Translations under genes and position numbers: made by a program
The notes under the pieces: generated by a model
The model's database searches: none
The model's input: only the letters and a program-made list of their open reading frames with translations
Told to the model about the DNA's origin: nothing
In this document: one piece after another, positions 1-9,419 of the stretch
How the letters are laid out: each line of letters opens with the position of its first letter
How positions within the stretch are numbered: the stretch's first letter is position 1
Assembly: GCF_000270245.1 (NCBI RefSeq)
Contig: NC_015635.1
Location: 4,526,001-4,590,000, forward strand
Source of the DNA: Microlunatus phosphovorus NM-1
Lineage (GTDB): Bacteria; Actinomycetota; Actinomycetes; Propionibacteriales; Propionibacteriaceae
Length of the DNA stretch: 64,000 bases
Direction: 5' to 3'

Positions 1-890
1 GAGTCGAAGGCGGTGCGGAGGTAGGCGGCGGTCAGTTCGGCGACCGCGGCGACCCGATCGGGGCTCTCGTCTGTGGTCTCGACGTTGTCGTGGCCCTGGA
101 TGCCGCCGAGGAGGTGCTCACCGTTGAAGACGGTCAGCAGGGTCTTGGGCCTGGGGGCCAGGTGGTAGGGGTCGGCATGCCAGTCCGGTCCCATGGTCGT
201 CCAGTGCTGGGAGTCGTCCTTGCCGCCGGCGACGACCAACGCGGGGGTGGTCATCGTGGTGAGGTCGACGGTCTTGAGGAACGGCGCGTGATCGGTCAGG
301 AACCCGTTGAAGGTGTCGCCGCCCCTGCCGGTGGCGCAGATCAGCACGCCTTGCGTGATCCGCGGCTCGAAGAGGTTCACCTCCTCTCCCGTGTCGAGGT
401 CGGTGATCCGGGCGCCGAGGAGGAGTTCGCCGGTGAAGCCGCCGAGAGAGTGACCGGCCACCGCGACCTTGCTACGGTCGATGCGCCCGGCGAGCAGCGG
501 CACGGCCTGCTCGATCTCGTCCAGCCGGTCGAGGATGCTGCTCATGTCCTCGGCGCGTGAACGCCAGAACAGCGGCGCTTCGGGCCTGTCGCCGACCAGG
601 TGGCTCAGCCTGGGGGCGCTGAGATGGTTGGGCTGGATCACGACGAAGCCGCGAGCCGCCCAGACCTTGGCGAGCGGCAGATAGCCGTCGAGCGAGGACT
701 GGCCGTAGGCCCCGCCGTGGCCGTGCGACAACAGAATGACCGCCAGGTCCGTGCCGGTCAGGGGCGCGGACACTCGGACCTCAAGGTCCAGGGGGCGTCC
801 GGGCACGGCCAGCGTGACGGGGCTGACCGATATCACGGGCGGGGCGGTCGGGTGGAGGTAGGTGTCGGCGACGGAAGTCCACTCAGGCAT
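1..890 (-). CDS. alpha/beta hydrolase (chlorophyllase/dienelactone-hydrolase-like), C-terminus cut by window edge
   Basis: The reading frame starts at ATG 890 behind a GAAGGGA ribosome site and runs off base 1, so at least 296 residues are visible. An oxyanion-type HGHGG lies at residues 56-60 and the nucleophile elbow GHSLG at 146-150 (Ser148); a later GGKDD and GEH could supply the acid and histidine. This is the serine alpha/beta-hydrolase fold; the substrate cannot be told from sequence. There is no signal peptide, so it is probably cytosolic. It is transcribed divergently from a TetR regulator whose likely operator lies inside its promoter, so repression by that regulator, relieved by a small molecule, is the simplest inference. 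Confidence 0.85.
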   Translation of the reverse strand, partial: MPEWTSVADTYLHPTAPPVISVSPVTLAVPGRPLDLEVRVSAPLTGTDLAVILLSHGHGGAYGQSSLDGYLPLAKVWAARGFVVIQPNHLSAPRLSHLVGDRPEAPLFWRSRAEDMSSILDRLDEIEQAVPLLAGRIDRSKVAVAGHSLGGFTGELLLGARITDLDTGEEVNLFEPRITQGVLICATGRGGDTFNGFLTDHAPFLKTVDLTTMTTPALVVAGGKDDSQHWTTMGPDWHADPYHLAPRPKTLLTVFNGEHLLGGIQGHDNVETTDESPDRVAAVAELTAAYLRTAFD

Positions 891-987
891 GCGTGTTTCC
901 CTTCTAAGGCCTCCGTGGCAGATCGCGGCGCGGAGGGTGGCAGGAGCGGTGAGAAACGTTCAGGCTCGGCTACACTCAAGCCGAATC

Positions 988-1033
988 GGAACGCTGCTCC
1001 ATTTACAATACGGAGCGCCGCTCCATTTTGCAA
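988..1033. promoter_or_regulatory. hydrolase promoter with embedded TetR-type operators
   Basis: On the minus strand TTGCAA (1033-1028) and TATTGT (1010-1005) are spaced by exactly 17 bases, a good sigma-70-type promoter for the hydrolase. The spacer holds the perfect dyad GGAGCG-C-CGCTCC (1012-1024). A degenerate second dyad, GGAACG-C-TGCTCC, lies at 988-1000, 24 bases away and over the expected start of transcription. The word GCTCCATTT is repeated at 996 and 1020. A plus-strand TACAAT at 1004-1009 could serve the regulator gene. Confidence 0.65.
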
Positions 1034-1065
1034 CCGGGAAGAGAGTTCGCCGAACCGAAGGGGGC

Positions 1066-1653
1066 GTGGTGGCCAGCAGTGCGGAGCAGCCCGGAGAGAT
1101 GGGTGCCACGGCCAAGCGGGCCGACGTGGTGCGCAACCAGAAGAAGCTGCTCGTTGCCGCAGCGGAGGTGTTCGCAACGTCTGGTGTCGATGCACCTGTT
1201 CGCGAGGTCGCCGCCAGAGCCGGCGTCGGCATGGGCACGCTCTACCGCCACTTCCCGACACGGGCGGATCTCGTCGTGGCCGTCTTCCGCCATCAGGTCG
1301 AGGAATGCGCCGAGGCTGGACCGCGGCTGCTGGCCGAGACGGAGTCCCCGATGGCAGCGCTGCGCCTGTGGATCGACCGCTTCGTAGACTTCCTGATCAC
1401 CAAACACGGCCTCGCCGCCATCCCCCAGGCGGACAACAGCTCCGCCACCCTCCACACGTACTTTCTCGACCGACTCCTGCCCGTCGCCGAGCAGCTCCTG
1501 AAAGCTGCGGTCGACGCCGGCGAGGCCAAGGCCGAGATCCAGCCCTACGAGCTGATGCGCGGAATCGGCAACCTCTGCATTGCCCCCGAGCGCGATCCCC
1601 GCTACAACCCGCGCAGATTGATCGACCTGCTCTTGCGAGGGCTCCAGTCCTGA
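1066..1653 (+). CDS. TetR/AcrR family transcriptional regulator
   Basis: The N-terminal region has the classical TetR helix-turn-helix (REVAARAGVGMGTLYRHF), followed by an all-helical ligand-binding domain. The start is uncertain: GTG 1066 or 1069 follow AAGGGGG, while ATG 1099 has a GGAG only two bases away. From 1066 the protein has 195 residues, normal for the family. It lies divergent from the hydrolase, and the shared intergenic dyads make it the probable repressor of that gene and of itself. The ligand is unknown. Confidence 0.85.
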   Translation: MVASSAEQPGEMGATAKRADVVRNQKKLLVAAAEVFATSGVDAPVREVAARAGVGMGTLYRHFPTRADLVVAVFRHQVEECAEAGPRLLAETESPMAALRLWIDRFVDFLITKHGLAAIPQADNSSATLHTYFLDRLLPVAEQLLKAAVDAGEAKAEIQPYELMRGIGNLCIAPERDPRYNPRRLIDLLLRGLQS

Positions 1654-1840
1654 TCAGTATCGTGACGGTGCCTGATCGGCTAGGTCTAGCTCGCCGAGAG
1701 CCGCACCGCGCAACAGCATGGTGCAATTGAGGCCATGAGTGACCCGCGCAGATTCGGACCCCTCGGCGGCTCCGCGTTGTCGTGGTTCGTGGACGCTCCT
1801 TCAACCGTGGGCGCGGTTCGCAGGACTGCCTCTCCTGTTC

Positions 1841-1863
1841 TAGACTAATGAAAATGATTATCA
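1841..1863 (+). promoter_or_regulatory. putative Zur box overlapping a promoter
   Basis: TGAAAATGATTATCA (1849-1863) is a near-palindrome that differs by one base from the actinobacterial Zur consensus TGAAAATGATTTTCA. It starts two bases after a -10-like TAGACT (1841-1846), where a bound repressor would block transcription. It precedes an oxidoreductase-permease pair and lies near a COG0523 GTPase; all are typical company for zinc-starvation genes. The rest of the interval 1654-1840 shows no other recognisable signal. Confidence 0.65.
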
Positions 1864-1883
1864 CTATTGCTAGAAGCTGAGCG

Positions 1884-3002
1884 ATGCCCACAGAACCTCA
1901 AGCCCTCGATGCGCTCGTCGTCGGCGCCGGACCGGCCGGCATCGGCACCGCCCTCGCCCTGGCTGCCATCCCGGACCTGACCTTCGGGGTGCTCGAACGC
2001 GGCCAGATCGGTCAGACCTTCCTCGACTGGCCGGCCGAGCAGACCTTCCTCACCCCGTCGTTCACCGGCAACGGCTTCGGCGCCACGGACCTGAACGCCG
2101 TGCACCCGGAGACGTCCCCGGCGTTCAGCCTCGGGGTGGACTATCTGACCGGGCCGCAGTACGCGAAATACCTGCGCAGCGTCGCAGCACACTTCCGGGT
2201 CCCCGTCCTCGACGATGCCGAGGTCACCGCGGTCGCCCGGCACGAGCAGGGCTTCGAGATCCGGTGCCGACGCGGTCCGGTGGTGGCTCGTTCACTGGTC
2301 TGGGCCGGCGGCGAGTTCCATCACCCGTTGAAGCCGCGCATCTCCGGCAGCGGCTTCGCCGACCTCGCGCACACCGCCGAGGCCTGGGAGCCGCGGGCGG
2401 GTCGGGTGCTGGTGATCGGCGGCTACGAGTCCGGCGTCGACCTCGCCTGCCATCATGCCGAACGTGGCGCCCACGTCACCGTCGTCGACGGCTCAACCCC
2501 CTGGGATGCCGGCACCGGATCCGATCCTTCCTTCCGGCTGGCGCCACGCTCCCGGATACGCCTAGCCACCGCACTGGACACCGGCCGACTCGACCTGGTC
2601 GACGCCCACGCCAACGGGATCAAACGCGCCGGCACCGAGTGGACGGTGAGTCTGGACAACGGCACCCGCCTGCGCGTCGACTCCCGCCCCATCGCCGCCA
2701 CCGGGTACGGGCCAGGTCTCGGTCCGGTCGACAAGCTGTTCGCCCGGCGCCCGGACGGCTGGCCGGAGCTCGACGAGGACGACCAGTCCACGCTTGTTCC
2801 CGGGCTGTTCCTGTCCGGCCCGGCGATTCGGCACGCCGGATTGAAGTTCTGCTTCATCTACAAGTTCCGCCAGCGGTTCGCCCATGTCGCCCGCGTCATC
2901 GGCGAACGGGCCGGCAAGGATGTCGGCGCCTTGGAGGCGTGGCGTACGGCCGGCATGCTCACCGACGATCTCTCCTGCTGCGGCGTGGAGTGCGCATGCT
3001 GA
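1884..3002 (+). CDS. FAD/NAD(P)-dependent oxidoreductase with cysteine-rich tail
   Basis: A 372-residue flavoprotein of the monooxygenase/CzcO-like type. The FAD-binding GAGPAG lies at residues 14-19 and a second Rossmann motif (VIGGYESG) near residue 177 would bind NAD(P)H. The last ten residues, LSCCGVECAC, hold four cysteines, an unusual tail that suggests metal or redox chemistry. ATG 1884 follows GAAGCTGAG. The gene overlaps the following permease by 7 bases. A putative Zur box controls it, and Zur-controlled oxidoreductases next to COG0523 GTPases are known from Corynebacterium glutamicum; the reaction itself is unknown. Confidence 0.8.
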   Translation: MPTEPQALDALVVGAGPAGIGTALALAAIPDLTFGVLERGQIGQTFLDWPAEQTFLTPSFTGNGFGATDLNAVHPETSPAFSLGVDYLTGPQYAKYLRSVAAHFRVPVLDDAEVTAVARHEQGFEIRCRRGPVVARSLVWAGGEFHHPLKPRISGSGFADLAHTAEAWEPRAGRVLVIGGYESGVDLACHHAERGAHVTVVDGSTPWDAGTGSDPSFRLAPRSRIRLATALDTGRLDLVDAHANGIKRAGTEWTVSLDNGTRLRVDSRPIAATGYGPGLGPVDKLFARRPDGWPELDEDDQSTLVPGLFLSGPAIRHAGLKFCFIYKFRQRFAHVARVIGERAGKDVGALEAWRTAGMLTDDLSCCGVECAC

Positions 3003-3991
3003 CCACACCTCTGCGACCGGTGATCACCACCATTGTGTTCCTCGCTGCGATCCTCGTCGGAAGTCTGCTTGGCGCGCTGGCGCCCGTCGCCGCGGAACGA
3101 GTCGGCGACATCACCGATCCGCTCATCCTGCTGCTGGTCGGCACCCTCTTCTTCACGCTGCGGCTGGACGGGCTGCCGGCCCTGCGCCGCGCCCCGCGTA
3201 CGGTGCTGCTGGCGGTCGGAATGAACTTTCTGGCGATCCCGCTGCTGGCCCTCGCACTCACCACGCTGCTGCCGAACGACGCGCTGCGTCTGGGTGTCCT
3301 GATCTACTGCCTGGCTCCGTGCACGGACTGGTTCCTCGGATTCACCCGCCTCGCCGGCGGCAACACCACGACCGGGGCGGCGCTCATCCCCGTTCAGATG
3401 GTCCTGCAGCTGGTGCTGTACCCGCTTTGGCTCGACCTGTTCGCCGGCGAGCAGGTCGAGGCGACCGTCGCGAGCGCAGGTCCGACCCTGCTGACCTGGT
3501 TCCTCATCCCTGCCGCAGCAGGCCTCGGCCTCCGGCTGGTGTTGCGGCTCGCGGTGCCCAGGAGGGGATGCCAGCGGATCGTGGCGGTCGTGGATCGAGC
3601 CGTGCCGATGGTCATCGCCGCGCTGATCGACGCGATCTTCGCCGGCAACGTCGGCACCATTCTCGTGAACCCGACCGCCTTCGCCTGGGTGCTGGTGGTG
3701 GTGTTCTTGTTCTTCGCGGCCACGTACGTGCTCGGCGAAGCCGTCGCCCGGCTGCTCCGACTCCGCTACCCGGAGCATGCGCTGCTGACGATGACCACCT
3801 CCGCCCGCAACGCGCCATTGATGCTTGCCGTCACGACGATCGCGCTGCCTGATCAGCCTGTCGTGCACGCGGCGATCATCCTGGGCATGCTCATCGAGTT
3901 CCCCCACCTCACCGCGATCACCCACCTGCTGCGCCATCAGCAGCCGAAGCGAACGGCCGAATCAGTCGCTGAGCCGGCGGTGGCGTCGTAG
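2996..3991 (+). CDS. ACR3/BASS-superfamily permease (arsenic-resistance-like)
   Basis: ATG 2996 lies inside the end of the oxidoreductase gene, so the two are probably translationally coupled. The 331-residue product is almost entirely hydrophobic, with about ten membrane segments. It contains the motif APCT in a helix (CLAPCTDWFLGF), as in Acr3 and bile-acid:sodium symporter-fold transporters. Substrate is uncertain: Acr3 proteins export arsenite, but the zinc-type regulation and the oxidoreductase partner argue for another anion or metabolite. The 3-prime end overlaps the convergent GTPase gene by 30 bases. Confidence 0.8.
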   Translation: MLTTPLRPVITTIVFLAAILVGSLLGALAPVAAERVGDITDPLILLLVGTLFFTLRLDGLPALRRAPRTVLLAVGMNFLAIPLLALALTTLLPNDALRLGVLIYCLAPCTDWFLGFTRLAGGNTTTGAALIPVQMVLQLVLYPLWLDLFAGEQVEATVASAGPTLLTWFLIPAAAGLGLRLVLRLAVPRRGCQRIVAVVDRAVPMVIAALIDAIFAGNVGTILVNPTAFAWVLVVVFLFFAATYVLGEAVARLLRLRYPEHALLTMTTSARNAPLMLAVTTIALPDQPVVHAAIILGMLIEFPHLTAITHLLRHQQPKRTAESVAEPAVAS

Positions 3992-5044
3992 TCGTCGCAA
4001 ACCAGCCGCGTCGGGACGTTCGGCCGATGCTGCCGCAACCGCCAGCAGCTTCTGCTCAGCGATGGCGGAGTCAAGTTGCATGCCGATCGCGACAAGCTCG
4101 CCCGTGGGCGGCGGTTCCGGCAGCCGGTCGACATGGATCATCCGCCCGACGACATTGACGAGATAGCCCTGTTCGGCCCTCGAGCCCCGCAACCGCACCC
4201 GACCCTTCAGCCGATACGCACCCTCCGGCGGGTCCTCGAGCAGATCGACGAGTGCGCTCGGTGACACGGGCCCCGTCAGCGGTACGGAGGCGGCTTGGGC
4301 GTGCTCGTGACGGCCATGGTCATGGTTGGCGTGGCCATCGGGTGCCTGGTCGCGGAGCACCTGCGCAAAGGGGAGCTGGTCGTCGGGATCCTCGTCGGTC
4401 ACCGTATCGAACACCAGCACAGGATCGATCCGCCCTTGTCTCGCTACGACCAGCTGAGCATCGGCATTGCGCTCACGTACCCGTTGCCGAATGCGTTCGA
4501 CGGTGCGATCCCGTTCGCCCTCCGGCAGCAGGTCAGCCTTGCCGATCACCACGAGCGTCGCCGCCGCATGGTGCAGCGGCGGATCCGTCCAGATGTCGAC
4601 TGTGCGGAAATGCTCCACCGCGTCGATGACCTCGATGACGCCCCCGAGCCTGACCCGCTCCGCCCCGCTGAAACGGATCAGCCGCGCCAGGGCGAGCGGA
4701 TCGGCGGCGCCACTGGCCTCCACGAGAATCGCATCCAGACCCAGCCGCGGATGGGCGAGCTTCTCCAGCGCCTCATCGAGCCCACCGGCATCGGGCAGGC
4801 AGCACAGGCACCCACCCGAGATCGCCGCAGCCTCATCGATCTGCCCGGTCACCAGCGCGGCATCCACGTTCAAAGTCCCGAAGTCGTTCACGATCACACC
4901 CAGCCGGGCGCCCGGAGTGCGCAACAGCTGGTTCAGCAGACTCGTCTTGCCCGCGCCGAGATGTCCCGTGACCGCGATGACCGGCACCTTGCCGACCGCC
5001 GACGTACGAAACGGCCGGGTCGACGCGCTTTGCCAAGTCGGCAT
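3962..5044 (-). CDS. COG0523 (CobW/ZNG1-like) GTPase, probable zinc metallochaperone
   Basis: ATG 5044 has an ideal GAGG six bases upstream, so I prefer it to GTG 5059. The 360-residue protein has a P-loop GHLGAGKTS, the hallmark metal site GGCLCC, the GTPase motif EASGAADP, a histidine-rich linker (HANHDHGRHEH) and a CobW C-terminal domain. COG0523 proteins insert metal into client enzymes under zinc limitation. It is convergent with the oxidoreductase-permease operon and ends inside it. Confidence 0.88.
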   Translation of the reverse strand: MPTWQSASTRPFRTSAVGKVPVIAVTGHLGAGKTSLLNQLLRTPGARLGVIVNDFGTLNVDAALVTGQIDEAAAISGGCLCCLPDAGGLDEALEKLAHPRLGLDAILVEASGAADPLALARLIRFSGAERVRLGGVIEVIDAVEHFRTVDIWTDPPLHHAAATLVVIGKADLLPEGERDRTVERIRQRVRERNADAQLVVARQGRIDPVLVFDTVTDEDPDDQLPFAQVLRDQAPDGHANHDHGRHEHAQAASVPLTGPVSPSALVDLLEDPPEGAYRLKGRVRLRGSRAEQGYLVNVVGRMIHVDRLPEPPPTGELVAIGMQLDSAIAEQKLLAVAAASAERPDAAGLRRLRRHRRLSD

Positions 5045-5176
5045 GAGGATCCTCAACACTCCTGTCTTCTCGTAGCGTCGGCATCAGATCTGGTGAACAG
5101 ATCTACCACGAGTTGCCTGCCGTACCCTGGACGGAGGGGCCAGGGATGCTCTCGACTGCCGAGCAGGTGATGCGTG

Positions 5177-6091
5177 ATGAGTTACAGGGTCTTGCGGTCC
5201 GACGAACTGGTGGTTGAGCCGCGAAGGCGACCTTTGACGATCTCCCCCAACGTGGATCCGAGCGGAGACGCGCGAGCCGGAGCGATCCTCGCCATCCAGC
5301 GTGGGGCCGGCAACCAGGCGGTGCAGCGGCTGGTCGCCGGTACGACGGTGCACAGCAAGCCGAAGTCCGAGGGTGACGAGGACAAGGAACGTCTCAAGGA
5401 AGAACTCAGCATCCAGCGAACGGTCACACCCTCGGCGATTACGCTGACTCTGCAGCGCGCAGCCTTCAACTCAACCCTGAACAAGCCTGCTCCGACCCGC
5501 TCCAACACCGCCTCGAGCACCACGAAGGCGAAGGACCCGACCTTCACTGGCCATGCGGTCGAGGACAAGAAGCGTCAGCGCTGGACGTACGAGCTGGACA
5601 CGGTCGAGGCGGAGGGGACGATCCAGATCGTCTACTTCACCGCCGACCGCTATCCCGCCCCAACCCCGGAGGACGACTCAGGTGCACTGACCAACGTCAC
5701 CAGTGCCAACGTCAACACCATCCTCAAGGACTTCAAGGACAACCGGAAGGGCATCCCGGACCACTGGTCTGCCTATCTCGCCGAGGATCTGCACGAGGAC
5801 TACCACTGGAAGCAGGAATGGCTGAAGCTGGCCAGAAAGGCGATGGCCAAGGCCGAGTCGAAGATCGCCAAGCTCAAGGTGGATTCCGCGACGGCGGCGA
5901 CCCAGGCTGACGCCGAGAAGGTCTTGGAGCCGCAGGCCAAAGCACTGTTCGACGCGGAGATGCAGGCGGCTCGCACCAAGTGGAACGCCATGGGCGACTC
6001 CCCGGGAGATCCGCCGTACAAAGCGCAGGCGCCGGCCGTCGATGCCTTGGCCGCTCGAGTGAAGGCCCACAAGAAGGCACAGAAGTGGTAG
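5177..6091 (+). CDS. HExxH-containing protein with eCIS-type N-terminal motif
   Basis: A 304-residue soluble protein with no clear full-length family. Residues 37-52 (ILAIQRGAGNQAVQRL) match the LQRxxGNxAVxxL motif found at the start of many proteins linked to extracellular contractile injection systems. Residues 206-210 read HEDYH, a zinc-protease-like HExxH, with Glu214 close by. The C-terminal third is lysine-rich and helical. There is no signal peptide. Start ATG 5177 (GTG 5174 also possible) follows AGCAGG. It overlaps the next gene by 7 bases, so both work together. No sheath, tube or baseplate gene is in the window, so this would be an orphan. Confidence 0.6.
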   Translation: MSYRVLRSDELVVEPRRRPLTISPNVDPSGDARAGAILAIQRGAGNQAVQRLVAGTTVHSKPKSEGDEDKERLKEELSIQRTVTPSAITLTLQRAAFNSTLNKPAPTRSNTASSTTKAKDPTFTGHAVEDKKRQRWTYELDTVEAEGTIQIVYFTADRYPAPTPEDDSGALTNVTSANVNTILKDFKDNRKGIPDHWSAYLAEDLHEDYHWKQEWLKLARKAMAKAESKIAKLKVDSATAATQADAEKVLEPQAKALFDAEMQAARTKWNAMGDSPGDPPYKAQAPAVDALAARVKAHKKAQKW

Positions 6092-6510
6092 CCGACACCT
6101 CGATCGAGCTCCTGGTCGAGGTGCTCGACACCGACCCGTTACGCCTGCACGTGAGCCTGCAGCTACCTGATGCCGCAGCGGAACCTGTCTGGGTGCCGCG
6201 GCTGCTGCGCCCGGTCGGCGCGTTCGTACGCGTCGACGTACGCAACACCGCCGGGGACTCGGTCTTCGCCACGGACGTACCCAAGTTCAAGCCCAAGCTG
6301 AAGCCGTCGCGCAACGACAGCTATCTCCCGCTCGATCCCGGATACTCCTACGGCACCGTCCTCAACCTCGACCTTGACCTTGACGAAATCACCCGTGGCG
6401 CCTATCTGATCGAAGTCAGCTATACCAATCTCGTCTATCAAGGCACGGAGGATCGGCCGGTCGGAGAGCTGGCGCTCAGCACCAGCTGCGAGGTCACCCT
6501 CGGCCGCTGA
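6085..6510 (+). CDS. hypothetical protein, coupled partner of the HExxH protein
   Basis: GTG 6085 lies within the last codons of the upstream gene, giving a 7-base overlap typical of translational coupling. The 141-residue product is rich in beta-strand-type sequence (for example LHVSLQLPD and GAYLIEVSYTNL) and has no cysteines important for metal binding, no signal peptide and no membrane segment. It looks like a small beta-sandwich domain; an inhibitor, immunity protein or chaperone for the upstream protein is possible, but nothing in the sequence proves it. Confidence 0.6.
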   Translation: MVADTSIELLVEVLDTDPLRLHVSLQLPDAAAEPVWVPRLLRPVGAFVRVDVRNTAGDSVFATDVPKFKPKLKPSRNDSYLPLDPGYSYGTVLNLDLDLDEITRGAYLIEVSYTNLVYQGTEDRPVGELALSTSCEVTLGR

Positions 6511-6606
6511 GTTCGCCGGTCCAGGGGCAGTTCCGGTCAGGTATCCGTGTCTCGTCGGGTTTTTCGACCAAAAGGCCGGGCCGGGCGCCAGAGTAGGTTG
6601 ACCGCT

Positions 6607-7974
<1,368 letters not shown>

Positions 7975-7997
7975 GTCTGGAAGGGGCTAGGACTGGG

Positions 7998-9419
7998 CTA
8001 GGACGGCGGGTACGGGCCGAACCCTCGTACGCGGTAGTAGCCGGCGTCGGTGACCACGAACTGGCCGTCGGCGGTGACCGCGATCCCGACCGGTGTCTTG
8101 AAGCCCGTCTGGTTCGAATAGAGCCCGTCCGGGTTGGTTGACGTGTCGGTAGCCGTGTCGGAGCTGTTCGTCTTGCCGGCGGTGATGGAGAGATAGCCCG
8201 AGGTGCTGATCCGGCGCACGATCCCGTTGCCGGCCTCGGCGACGAAGACCTGGTTGGCGAGGTTCGTGGCCAGACCCATGGGCCGGTTGGTCTGGGCCAG
8301 GGTGCCGAGCTTGGGCTGATCCTTGACGCTGGGGTTCAGCGGGTCGGCGGTGTAGGTGCCGTTGTAGCCCGCCGTCCCGGTGCCGAGCACCGTCGTGGAC
8401 GACCCGTTCGGCCCCAGTCGGAGCACGGTGGCCGCATCGGTGTTCGACACGTAGAGCTGACCCAGTTGGTCGCCGGCGATTCCGGCCGGCCCGGAGAGCC
8501 CGCTCTGCACCGTGCCGACCCCGCCACCGGCGATGATCACGCGAACCCGATCGGCCTCGGTGTCGGCCACGTACACGTTGTCGACCGGATCGACCCACAG
8601 CGCGGCCGGTTCGCTGAACTGGGCCTGCTGGGGATCCGAGCCGTCGCCGCAGGTCGACTGCAGGTTGGCGCACTCCTCCCCCGACCCGGCGACCGCGCTG
8701 ATCGTGTAGCTGACGGTGCCGGTGCCGGTGTCGACCACCCGGGTGAGCTTGCGGATCCGGTTGCTCCCGGCATCGCTGACATACAAGGTGGTGCCGTCGG
8801 AGGCGATCGCCAATCCGGTTGGTGACTCCAGCTCGGCGTCCAGGGCGGGCCCACCGTCCCCGCTGTCGCCGGACTGACCGTTTCCCGCGATCGGCACTCC
8901 CTGCCCGCCGGACTCCACCTGCACGACGACATGGTTGGCGGCATCGGCGAAGAAGACACTGCCGTTGGGTGCCACTGCGACCGCTTGCGGCTGGCGTACG
9001 TGGGTGGTTGGTGCGCCAGCCACACCACTCGTGCCGACGACCGTCGTGACCTTGGTCGGGCAGGCGTCCAGCCCGGCCGCCGAACAGCCCGGTGTCGGCA
9101 CGGTCGGGTGCCCGTCCATCTTGGTCAGGCATCCGGTCGTCGGATCCGGACGCTCTCCTGTCGGGCAGAACGCCACGTCGGTGCTGGCACTGCCGGCGAA
9201 CGAGGTCGGCCCATAGCTCACCGCATAAGCACCCGAGGCCGACTCCGTCAGACCGAGCGCGAAGGTCCAAGTCCCGTTGCCGGAGCTGGTCTGGGAGTTG
9301 GCAAAGGTGGCGTCGGTCAGGGTCGTCGACACGAACGTCGCGCCCTCGAGGTAGGACTCCTGGAAGTCCACGCCGGTCAAATCGGTGCCGTTGCTGAAGG
9401 CACAGCCGATGCACTGGGA
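7998..9419 (-). CDS. NHL-repeat portion of a split pentapeptide/NHL protein (after in-frame TAG)
   Basis: This frame continues directly, without a shift, from the gene that ends at TAG 9422-9420. Its first residues (SQCIGCAF, then DLTGVDF, YLEGATF) are further pentapeptide repeats, so it was one gene. It then has a threonine/serine-rich link and NHL repeats (such as QPQAVAVAPNGSVFFADAANH and SPTGLAIASDGTTLYVSDAGS types), a beta-propeller fold used for binding. Independent translation could begin at TTG 9380 (460 residues), but no ribosome site is visible. Either the tail is lost, or the amber codon is read through. Confidence 0.7.
   Translation of the reverse strand, partial: SQCIGCAFSNGTDLTGVDFQESYLEGATFVSTTLTDATFANSQTSSGNGTWTFALGLTESASGAYAVSYGPTSFAGSASTDVAFCPTGERPDPTTGCLTKMDGHPTVPTPGCSAAGLDACPTKVTTVVGTSGVAGAPTTHVRQPQAVAVAPNGSVFFADAANHVVVQVESGGQGVPIAGNGQSGDSGDGGPALDAELESPTGLAIASDGTTLYVSDAGSNRIRKLTRVVDTGTGTVSYTISAVAGSGEECANLQSTCGDGSDPQQAQFSEPAALWVDPVDNVYVADTEADRVRVIIAGGGVGTVQSGLSGPAGIAGDQLGQLYVSNTDAATVLRLGPNGSSTTVLGTGTAGYNGTYTADPLNPSVKDQPKLGTLAQTNRPMGLATNLANQVFVAEAGNGIVRRISTSGYLSITAGKTNSSDTATDTSTNPDGLYSNQTGFKTPVGIAVTADGQFVVTDAGYYRVRGFGPYPPS

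Noticed and set aside
8095-8115. tRNA-like GGTTCGAAT word
   Set aside because: It lies inside the NHL-repeat coding frame and no acceptor or anticodon stem can be drawn around it.
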